60,314 nt of DNA from Geofilum sp964396555 (GTDB taxonomy: Bacteria > Bacteroidota > Bacteroidia > Bacteroidales > Marinilabiliaceae): positions 1-60,314 of the forward strand of contig CAYNFX010000002.1 of assembly GCA_964396555.1 (NCBI GenBank), read 5' to 3'. Position numbers and translations under genes: made by a program. This document shows positions 53,860-60,314 of the stretch, piece after piece; the first letter of the stretch is position 1, and each line of letters begins with the position of its first letter. The notes under the pieces were generated by a model. The model ran no database searches. It saw nothing but the letters and a program-made list of their open reading frames with translations, and was not told where the DNA came from.

Positions 53860-55062
53860 TCACAAGATTCTTTCAATGCCCATTTCAAGTCCTGTGAGTT
53901 CTGCCAGGCCCTTAAGCCTCCCTATAAGCGGATAGCCGGGGTTGGCTTCCCTGTTGTAATCATCAAGCATTTTCACTCCATGATCCGGGCGAACAGGCAT
54001 CCTGACGTCTTTGCGTCCTTCTTTAATTCTACGTCTTTGTTCGATAAGCAAGGCTTTTGCCACTTCGTACATATCCACGCAGCCCTCAATATGGCCATAT
54101 TCGTGGAAGCAGCCATCAGGCAACAGCACATTGTTGCGCAGGTGCAGGAAGTGTATGCGGTGACCTACCGACTTGATCATGTCGAGAATGTAGTCATTGC
54201 TGCGTACTGACAGTGATCCGGTGCAGAAATTTATTCCGTTTGAAATCGAATCAACCTGGCTGATAATCCATTCCAGATCTTCCTTGGTACTTACAATACG
54301 TGGTAGTCCAAGTACTGGGAAAGGCGGGTCGTCGGGGTGAACTGCCATGTTGATGCCGTATTCTTCGGCAACGGGTACCACATCCTTGAGGAATCGGGCC
54401 AGGTTTGCCCTGAGTTCGTCACGACCAATACCTTTGTATCTGTCGATAAAGCTTAGGAACACCTTTTTGTAATCGGGTGTCGAGCCGTCCACTACTCCGT
54501 CAATAAAGCCCTGAGTAACGACTATTATGTTGTAGGCAAGCCGCTCGGCTTCCTCCTCGCTCATGTTTTTGTATACCTCCCTGGCCTTTTCAACGATCTC
54601 GGCAGGGTAGTCATTTTCTGCTCCCGGCCGTTTCAGCACAAAGGCATCGAAGGCAACGAAAGTGGGGAAGTCGAAGTACATAACCTCTACTCCCGAATCC
54701 AGCTTGTAATGCAGGTCTGTCCTTACCCAGTCAAGCACGGGCATAAAGTTATACACCACTATGTCGATACCGCAGCGCCCAAGGTTGCGGAGCGATTCTT
54801 GGTAGTTTGCTATCAGACGGGGATAGTCGTCAGAGTGTATCTTGATACCTTCAGATACAGGCAGACTTTCCACAACGCTCCAGCGCATACCATGAGCCTC
54901 AATCTTGTTCTTTACCTTCATGATCTCGTCAACAGTCCACACCTCTCCATTTGGAATATGGTGCAGAGCCGTCACAATACCTTCAACACCTATCTGACGG
55001 AGGTCGGACAATTTGATGGGATCCTTATCCCCAAACCATCTCATGGTTTTTTCGAAAGCCAT
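53860..55062 (-). CDS. uxuA: Mannonate dehydratase
   Basis: The 400-residue TIM-barrel protein has the N terminus KTMRWFGDKDPIKLSDLRQIG, VYNFMPVLDWVRTDL, MAVHPDDPPFPVLGLPRIV and the C-terminal RPDHGVKMLDD segment of UxuA. It dehydrates D-mannonate to 2-keto-3-deoxygluconate, in glucuronate breakdown. It follows the SDR gene by 18 bp. The length is typical. Confidence 0.96.
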   Translation of the reverse strand: MAFEKTMRWFGDKDPIKLSDLRQIGVEGIVTALHHIPNGEVWTVDEIMKVKNKIEAHGMRWSVVESLPVSEGIKIHSDDYPRLIANYQESLRNLGRCGIDIVVYNFMPVLDWVRTDLHYKLDSGVEVMYFDFPTFVAFDAFVLKRPGAENDYPAEIVEKAREVYKNMSEEEAERLAYNIIVVTQGFIDGVVDGSTPDYKKVFLSFIDRYKGIGRDELRANLARFLKDVVPVAEEYGINMAVHPDDPPFPVLGLPRIVSTKEDLEWIISQVDSISNGINFCTGSLSVRSNDYILDMIKSVGHRIHFLHLRNNVLLPDGCFHEYGHIEGCVDMYEVAKALLIEQRRRIKEGRKDVRMPVRPDHGVKMLDDYNREANPGYPLIGRLKGLAELTGLEMGIERIL

Positions 55063-55080
55063 AAACTAAACGATTTAGTT

Positions 55081-55926
55081 TTATACACCACTAAATGAAC
55101 TGAAACCTCCGTCGATAGGAAGAACAGCACCTGTTATAAAGCTTGCCTCATCGCTGCAGAGGAACTGAACTGCACCGTTTAGCTCAGTAATATCACCGAA
55201 GCGTCCCATTGGGGTCTTTGCAAGTACCTTCTTGCTTCTTTCTGTAAGGGAGCCGTCAGGATTTATCAGAATTGCACGGTTTTGGTCGCCAATAAAGAAG
55301 CCAGGGGCGACTGCATTAACCCTGATCTTTTCACCACACTTCATTGCCATCTCCATAGCCATCCATTTGGTAAAGATCTCAACACCGGCCTTGGCTGTAG
55401 AATAGCCAGGTACGCGTGTGATAGCTGCATAAACAGCCATGGAAGTGATATTGACGATGCTGCCACGACCTTGTTTTGCCATTGCTTCTCCAAAGATCAT
55501 AGATGGGAATACTGTTCCATTGAGGTTGAGGTCGTTGACCTTACGGAAGTCTTCAAACTTCATATCGAAGATAGTCTGATCTTCAGTAAGCGTAGCCCCC
55601 GGCATATTACCACCTGCAATATTAAGTAGGATATCAATAGAACCCCATTTCTTAAGGATCATTTCCCTGACGCTGACAAGGCTGTCCTTGTCAAGTACGT
55701 TACATTCAAGTCCAATGACTTCCCCACCTGTCTCTTTCAGTTCGCCTATCCTGCTGTCAAGTGCTTCCTTCCTGATGTCTAGGATTACTACTTTTACCCC
55801 TGCCTCAAGAAGGGACTTTGCAATGCTGCTGCCGAGGACTCCGCCTCCGCCTGTTACAACGGCAACTCTACCGCTGATATCGAATTTATTGTTGCTCATA
55901 TCAGATTGATTTGAATGATTAATCAT
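55081..55926 (-). CDS. SDR-family D-mannonate oxidoreductase (fructuronate reductase)
   Basis: The 281-residue short-chain dehydrogenase has the NAD(P) loop VVTGGGGVLGSSIAK, NIAGG, the catalytic YSTAK motif with a preceding Ser (ITSMAV), and a C-terminal LPIDGGFSSFSGV. Its place directly before uxuA suggests it interconverts fructuronate and mannonate, replacing the unrelated UxuB of E. coli. The ATG at 55926 or that at 55899 (MSNNKFDISG) could be the start. The specific substrate is inferred from context. Confidence 0.85.
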   Translation of the reverse strand: MINHSNQSDMSNNKFDISGRVAVVTGGGGVLGSSIAKSLLEAGVKVVILDIRKEALDSRIGELKETGGEVIGLECNVLDKDSLVSVREMILKKWGSIDILLNIAGGNMPGATLTEDQTIFDMKFEDFRKVNDLNLNGTVFPSMIFGEAMAKQGRGSIVNITSMAVYAAITRVPGYSTAKAGVEIFTKWMAMEMAMKCGEKIRVNAVAPGFFIGDQNRAILINPDGSLTERSKKVLAKTPMGRFGDITELNGAVQFLCSDEASFITGAVLPIDGGFSSFSGV

Positions 55927-55945
55927 GGTTTTGTTTTGATTATTC

Positions 55946-55977
55946 CAAAGTTAAGGGTTTTGAGGGGGGCAAACAAA
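55946..55977 (-). promoter_or_regulatory. Promoter of the SDR-uxuA operon
   Basis: On the minus strand TTTG (55977-55974), a 20-nt spacer and TAACTTTG (55953-55946) match the Bacteroidota consensus, 19 bp before the ATG at 55926. The left edge touches the direct repeat before the AraC gene. Confidence 0.7.
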
Positions 55978-56010
55978 TATTAAATTTGCAACTAATTATA
56001 TTAAATTTGC
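55977..56010 (+). repeat. Two 13-bp direct repeats 21 bp apart, candidate AraC-type operator
   Basis: ATATTAAATTTGC occurs at 55977-55989 and 55998-56010, a period of exactly 21 bp (two helical turns). The repeats lie between the divergent uxu operon and the AraC-family gene. Each also contains TAAATTTG, which could be a -7 box for the regulator. Binding by the neighbouring regulator is inferred. Confidence 0.6.
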
Positions 56011-56039
56011 CAGTTGTGAGCAGGGCAGCAAGGTCAATA

Positions 56040-56894
56040 ATGCACGAGCAGGTACTTATACCCGGGCAGAGTGCAATAAAGGTAAAATGGAACGACTTCC
56101 AGCATTTCACTTTTCCATGGCATTTCCATAGTGAAATGGAGATACTTTATGTGATGAAGAGTGAGGGGACCCGCTTTGTTGGAGAGAGTGTGGAACGTTT
56201 TGAAAAGGGGGATCTTGTACTTGTTGGAACTCAGGTACCACACTATTGGAAGAATGACAGGGAGTATTACGACAGCCACTCAGGTCTGCGGGTAAATGCC
56301 ATAGTAGTGCAGTTTTCTGCCGACTTTATGGATAGGGCAATTCAGAACTATCCCGAGATGAGTCATATAAAGGAACTCTTTGCCCGGGCTGCCCACGGGG
56401 TACACTTTATTATGCCTGACAATGAGGAGCTAGGTGAAATGATAATTAGCCTGTATAACCGACAGGGCTTTAGCAGGCTTATGGGACTGCTTGAACTTCT
56501 GGATGCTATGGCCAGGTCAAAAGCCTACAGGCTTTTGACGACTTCTGCTAATGTGCCAGGGACCTATACTAATCCTGAAAACCGGATAGAGAAGGTTCTT
56601 AACTACCTCAACCTGAATTACACGAAGGACATAACTCTAAAGAGTATTTCAGAGCGATTTGGTATGAACAGCAGTGCTTTTAGTCGCTTTTTCAGACAAA
56701 AAACAGGGAAAACCCTTGTTAAGTATATAAATGACATGCGTATTGCCTATGCCTGCAAGCTGCTTCAGGAACGGTCGATGTCTGTTTCTCAGGTATGTTA
56801 TGAGTGCGGGTTTAACAATATCTCTAATTTCAACCGCTTTTTTAGGGATAGAATGGGAATTTCGCCAAGGATGTATGTTTCAGCTATTCAGTAA
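56040..56894 (+). CDS. AraC-family transcriptional regulator
   Basis: The 284-residue protein starts at the ATG at 56040 (MHEQVLIPGQ); the in-frame TTG at 55986 lies inside the repeat/promoter region. The N-terminal cupin domain has HFHSEMEILYVMKSEG and FEKGDLVLVGTQVPHYW. The C-terminal part has two helix-turn-helix units (ITLKSISERFGMNSSAFSRFFRQKTG and SVSQVCYECGFNNISNFNRFFRDRMGISP). It probably senses a uronate or related sugar and controls the divergent uxu genes. Confidence 0.88.
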   Translation: MHEQVLIPGQSAIKVKWNDFQHFTFPWHFHSEMEILYVMKSEGTRFVGESVERFEKGDLVLVGTQVPHYWKNDREYYDSHSGLRVNAIVVQFSADFMDRAIQNYPEMSHIKELFARAAHGVHFIMPDNEELGEMIISLYNRQGFSRLMGLLELLDAMARSKAYRLLTTSANVPGTYTNPENRIEKVLNYLNLNYTKDITLKSISERFGMNSSAFSRFFRQKTGKTLVKYINDMRIAYACKLLQERSMSVSQVCYECGFNNISNFNRFFRDRMGISPRMYVSAIQ

Positions 56895-56977
56895 TATCGA
56901 TCTTTTTGTAAGCAGGATTCCTATATTTAGCTGTAATTCATAGGCTTTTAAGCTGATTTTTTGTTTCATTTAATACT

Positions 56978-56985
56978 TATCTTTG
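56978..56985 (+). promoter_or_regulatory. metH promoter -7 box
   Basis: TATCTTTG on the plus strand matches TAnnTTTG, 78 bp before the metH ATG. Predicted transcription start is near 56992, giving a leader of about 72 nt. The -33 element is not clear. Confidence 0.6.
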
Positions 56986-56990
56986 TGTTT

Positions 56991-57034
56991 TGCGGCAAAA
57001 AAATGACAAATATCACCATTGGCCGCATGTCATT
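56991..57034 (+). other. Interleaved inverted repeats in the metH leader
   Basis: TGCGGC (56991-56996) can pair with GCCGCA (57022-57027), and AATGACA (57002-57008) with TGTCATT (57028-57034). The arms alternate (1,2,1',2'), so the stems either form a pseudoknot or exclude each other. I do not recognise it as a known riboswitch. Confidence 0.4.
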
Positions 57035-57063
57035 AGGTCAGATAATTAAACTCATTCATTATA

Positions 57064-60000
57064 ATGACGAAAACCGGGCAACTGCATAAGGCTGTAAGGG
57101 AGCGTATCCTGCTGCTTGATGGCGCAATGGGCAGCCTTATACAAAAGTACAGGCTCACTGAGGCTGACTTCAGGGGAGAGAGATTCAGGGATCATCAGAG
57201 TTCCCTGCAGGGCAACAATGACCTGTTGTCTCTTACCCGTCCTGATGTTATCCGGGAGATTCATGAGAAGTATCTTGGTGCCGGCTCTGATATCATTGAG
57301 ACCAACACCTTTAACTCGACTCGTATCTCTCAGGCTGACTACGGTACAGAGGGCATAGTATATGAAATTAACTTGGCTGCAGCTAAAGTTGCAGCAGAGG
57401 CAGCAGCTAAGTTTTCAACTTCTGAAAAGCCACGTTTTGTTGCAGGTTCCATGGGACCGACGAATAAAACAGCTTCACTGTCGCCTGATGTTAACAATCC
57501 AGGCTATCGTGCCGTCTCTTTTGATGATCTTGTCTCTGCATATGCCGAGCAGGCTGCCGGGTTGCTAGATGGAGGGGTTGATATACTTTTGGTTGAAACC
57601 ATTTTCGATACCCTGAATGCAAAGGCTGCTCTATTTGGCATTAACAGTGAGTTGAAGAAGAGGGGGCTTAAGGACTTTCCAGTAATGGTGTCGGTAACTG
57701 TTGCGGATGCCAGCGGACGTACCCTGTCCGGCCAGACCATGGATGCCTTTATTGCTTCGGTTTCACATATGCCGTTGTTTTCAATCGGAGTAAACTGCTC
57801 CTTCGGTGCTGATGACCTTCGCTACTATGTAGAGGAGATGGGCCGGAAGGTGCCATTCTATATTAGTGCCTATCCCAATGCAGGCCTACCAAACCAGTTT
57901 GGCGAGTACGACGAAACTCCCGAACAGATGGCACCAAAGATCCTGAGCTATTTGAAGGACGGACTTGTCAATATAGTAGGAGGATGTTGCGGTACTACAC
58001 CACAGCATATTGCTGCCTTTGCAGCCCACCTAAAGGATGGTAAACCTCACACACCTCCCGTATTGGAACCGGTTACCAAACTGAGCGGGCTGGAAGCTCT
58101 AACGATTACTAAGGAATCCAACTTTGTAAATATAGGCGAGCGGACCAATGTGTCAGGCTCTAAGAAGTTTGCCAGACTGATACGCGAAGGCAAATACGAG
58201 GATGCCTTGACTGTTGCCCGTGATCAGGTTGAAGGAGGTGCCCAGATAATTGATGTCAACATGGACGATGCCATGCTAGATGCTGAGAAGGAGATGGTAA
58301 CCTTCCTGAATCTGATGGCATCCGAACCTGAGATTGCCCGTTTGCCGGTTATGATTGACTCATCACGTTGGGAAGTTCTTGAAGCCGGACTGAAATGTAC
58401 TCAGGGCAAGTCGGTCGTCAACTCTATAAGCCTTAAGGAAGGAGAGGAAGTATTTATAGAACATGCTTCAAAGATAAAGGAGTATGGAGCAGCAGTTGTC
58501 GTTATGGCCTTTGACGAAAAGGGTCAGGCTGATAGCTTTGACCGCAGGATTGAGATATGCGCAAGGGCATACAAACTGCTTACAGAGAATGTGGGATTCC
58601 CACCGGAAGACATAATCTTCGACCCCAATGTGCTGGCTATTGCAACCGGGATTGAGGAACATAACAACTATGCTGTTGATTTTATAAGAACGGCCGAATG
58701 GATTAAGGAAAATCTCCCACATGCAAGAATTAGCGGGGGGGTAAGCAACCTATCGTTCTCGTTCCGGGGCAATGATACAGTCCGGGAGGCCATTCATTCA
58801 GTCTTTCTGTATTATGCGATAAAGGCCGGCATGGATATGGGCATTGTCAATCCGGGCATGCTGCAGATCTATGATGAGATNNNNNNNNNNNNNNNNNNNN
58901 NNNNNNNNNNNNNNNNNNNNNNNNNNNNNNNNNNNNNNNNNNNNNNNNNNNNNNNNNNNNNNNNNNNNNNNNNNNNNNNNAAGACAGCCCGCGTTATGAA
59001 AAAGGCTGTGGCCTTTTTGCAGCCATACATCGAGGAGCAGAAACGTCCCTCTGGAATCCAGGGCAGAGCCGGCCGCATATTGATGGCAACTGTCAAGGGC
59101 GACGTTCACGATATAGGCAAGAACATCGTAGGTGTAATCCTTGCCTGCAACAATTACGAGATATTTGACCTTGGAGTGATGGTGCCCACCGAGAAGATAC
59201 TGCAGGAGGCAGTTGAAAAGGAAGTGGACATTGTTGGACTTAGCGGACTTATCACACCCTCACTTGAGGAAATGGTAAATGTGGCCCGTGAGATGGAAAG
59301 GCGGGGCATGAAGCTGCCTTTGTTGATAGGAGGTGCAACGACCTCTTCTGTCCACACTGCTGTTAAGATAGATCCTGTTTACAGCGGTCCGGTGGTTCAC
59401 GTCAAAGATGCCTCCAAGAGCACTCAGGTTGTGTCTGCCTTGCTGTCAGGTCGCGACAAGGATGAGTTTGTTGCAAAGGTGGCGTCAGAATATGAGCAGT
59501 TGCGAACTGCAAATTCTAATAGGAAGGATCGTCGCTTCCTGATCCTTGAGGAAGCCCGCAAAAAGAAGTATCCCATTGAATGGAACACGGCAGTTGTCTC
59601 AGTTCCCCAGTTTTTGGGTACAAAAGTATTTGATGATTATCCGATAAAGGATATAATTCCCTTTATTGATTGGACCTTCTTCTTCCATGCCTGGAGGCTG
59701 ACAGGGAGCTATGATGGTATAGAAAACGTTAAGGACAAAGCTGCAGAGAAAGAGTGGCTGAACCGGTTCAGTTCGGACGATTCAAGGGCTAAAGCCCATG
59801 AAGCGTTAAAGCTTTTCCGGGATGCCGTTGCCATGCTTGAGCGAATTGAGAGGGAAAAGATGTTTACAGCCCGGGCTATTTTTGGTATATTTCCCGCAAA
59901 TTCTGTCGGTGACGATATAGAAGTATATGAAACCGACGGCAGTCTTAAGGCTGTATTCCACAATGTTCGCGAGCAGCAGGAGAAGCCAGGTAAGGAGCAT

Positions 60001-60314
60001 TATTATTGTCTCTCTGACTTTATTGCTCCTAAGGAGTCGGGTGTAAGGGATTATATTGGAGGTTTTGCAGTATCAGCCGGTCACGGCATTGAGAAATGGG
60101 TTGAAGCCTTTGAAAAGGATAATGATGATTACAGTGCTATTCTGCTAAAGGCTCTGGCGGACCGCCTGGCAGAGGCTCTGGCTGAGTTGCTACACTTTAG
60201 GGTGAGACGGGAATTCTGGGGATATGCGCCGGATGAGGAGTTTAATCAGGCAAATCTTGTAAGGGAGCGCTACAGGGGCATACGTCCGGCGCTTGGTTAT
60301 CCTGCCTGCCCTGA
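57064..60314 (+). CDS. metH: Cobalamin-dependent methionine synthase, incomplete
   Basis: The gene runs off the right edge and has a 100-N gap at 58881-58980. Visible in order: the homocysteine-binding barrel (LLDGAMGSLIQKY; zinc cysteines in VNCSFGADD and VGGCCGTTP), the pterin-binding domain (NIGERTNVSGSKKFARL, IDVNMDDAMLDAE), the cobalamin domain (DVHDIGKN with the Co-ligand His) and the SAM-binding reactivation domain (FFHAW, then RPALGYPACP near the edge). By comparison with MetH proteins, the gap hides roughly 100-115 residues (the cap domain before the B12 site), more than the 100 Ns suggest. It makes methionine from homocysteine. Confidence 0.95.
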   Translation, partial: MTKTGQLHKAVRERILLLDGAMGSLIQKYRLTEADFRGERFRDHQSSLQGNNDLLSLTRPDVIREIHEKYLGAGSDIIETNTFNSTRISQADYGTEGIVYEINLAAAKVAAEAAAKFSTSEKPRFVAGSMGPTNKTASLSPDVNNPGYRAVSFDDLVSAYAEQAAGLLDGGVDILLVETIFDTLNAKAALFGINSELKKRGLKDFPVMVSVTVADASGRTLSGQTMDAFIASVSHMPLFSIGVNCSFGADDLRYYVEEMGRKVPFYISAYPNAGLPNQFGEYDETPEQMAPKILSYLKDGLVNIVGGCCGTTPQHIAAFAAHLKDGKPHTPPVLEPVTKLSGLEALTITKESNFVNIGERTNVSGSKKFARLIREGKYEDALTVARDQVEGGAQIIDVNMDDAMLDAEKEMVTFLNLMASEPEIARLPVMIDSSRWEVLEAGLKCTQGKSVVNSISLKEGEEVFIEHASKIKEYGAAVVVMAFDEKGQADSFDRRIEICARAYKLLTENVGFPPEDIIFDPNVLAIATGIEEHNNYAVDFIRTAEWIKENLPHARISGGVSNLSFSFRGNDTVREAIHSVFLYYAIKAGMDMGIVNPGMLQIYDEXXXXXXXXXXXXXXXXXXXXXXXXXXXXXXXXXXKTARVMKKAVAFLQPYIEEQKRPSGIQGRAGRILMATVKGDVHDIGKNIVGVILACNNYEIFDLGVMVPTEKILQEAVEKEVDIVGLSGLITPSLEEMVNVAREMERRGMKLPLLIGGATTSSVHTAVKIDPVYSGPVVHVKDASKSTQVVSALLSGRDKDEFVAKVASEYEQLRTANSNRKDRRFLILEEARKKKYPIEWNTAVVSVPQFLGTKVFDDYPIKDIIPFIDWTFFFHAWRLTGSYDGIENVKDKAAEKEWLNRFSSDDSRAKAHEALKLFRDAVAMLERIEREKMFTARAIFGIFPANSVGDDIEVYETDGSLKAVFHNVREQQEKPGKEHYYCLSDFIAPKESGVRDYIGGFAVSAGHGIEKWVEAFEKDNDDYSAILLKALADRLAEALAELLHFRVRREFWGYAPDEEFNQANLVRERYRGIRPALGYPACP
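58881..58980. other. Assembly gap inside metH, with missing sequence
   Basis: A run of 100 Ns. Unlike the gap at 52222, the flanks share no overlap. Protein flanks MLQIYDE and KTARVMKKAV are normally separated by about 110 residues in MetH, so about 330 bp are probably missing and the N count is a placeholder. Confidence 0.85.

Noticed and set aside
56986..57063. SAM or cobalamin riboswitch before metH
   Set aside because: The leader is only about 72 nt and lacks conserved cores I know, such as the cobalamin B12 box or the SAM-II loop sequences.
1..60314. CRISPR arrays, tRNA or rRNA genes, insertion sequences, phage genes
   Set aside because: No regular repeat arrays, cloverleaf-like stretches, transposase or phage motifs were seen; intergenic gaps are short except 15482-16048.

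Overview
The window looks like a chromosomal scaffold from a Bacteroidota bacterium, probably order Bacteroidales or a close relative and probably a metagenome-type assembly. The reasons are repeated promoter boxes of the form TAnnTTTG, AT-rich start regions without clear Shine-Dalgarno sequences, some TTG starts, a ribosomal protein S16 with a long Ala/Glu/Lys tail, thioredoxin-like lipoproteins with an N-terminal DUF4369-type domain, a DUF4922 protein and the gene order mutL - rhomboid - rhomboid - exo/endonuclease. No phage, insertion sequence, CRISPR array, tRNA or rRNA was seen. Two 100-N gaps are present. One (52222-52321) is flanked by identical 55-bp ends and looks like two overlapping contigs that were not merged. 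The other (58881-58980) hides real metH sequence.

Layout. 1-3725 (minus): FabH-like ketoacyl synthase (cut by the window edge), LpxH and two thioredoxin-fold lipoproteins that have lost their redox cysteines. 3902-15481 (minus): a nine-gene branched-chain amino acid operon, ilvD-ilvB-ilvN-ilvC-leuA-leuC-leuD-cimA-like-leuB. It is preceded by a clear promoter, a 21-residue leader peptide with ten consecutive Ile/Leu/Val codons, and mutually exclusive RNA hairpins. This is a classical ribosome-mediated attenuator and the most notable signal in the window. 16049-17338 (plus): dapD and a hotdog thioesterase. 17316-22313 (minus): rimM, rpsP, an SpmA-SpmB-like membrane protein, a Nim-like flavoprotein and dnaG.

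22365-28521: a set that looks like cell-wall sugar salvage, with an AmpG-like transporter, a SpoIID/LytB protein, a DUF4922 protein with HIT/GalT-like motifs, a two-domain glycosyltransferase and, divergently, a BadF-type sugar kinase. 28690-32817 (minus): lysS-gpsA-pgi. 33001-36355 (plus): lipA, lipB, recJ. 36330-41420: an EamA permease, an orphan lipoprotein, catalase, a DUF454 protein and a sugar-type MFS permease. 41476-47953 (minus): folA, thyA, an EEP-family protein, two rhomboids, mutL and a small tail-anchored protein. 48057-50397 (plus): YifB/ComM ATPase and pyrophosphatase. 50483-53751 (minus): a large ABC half-transporter with an extra N-terminal region. 53860-56894: mannonate dehydratase and an SDR mannonate oxidoreductase, divergent from an AraC-type regulator. 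57064-end (plus): metH, incomplete.

How the genes fit together. The ilv/leu operon can make valine and leucine completely up to the transaminase step. With the citramalate-synthase-like enzyme it could also make the isoleucine precursor 2-ketobutyrate from pyruvate, which would explain why no ilvA is present. A leader sensing Ile, Leu and Val charging together suits such an operon. The uxu genes feed glucuronate-derived mannonate into central metabolism. All names come from reading motifs, lengths and gene order by eye. No database search was run.
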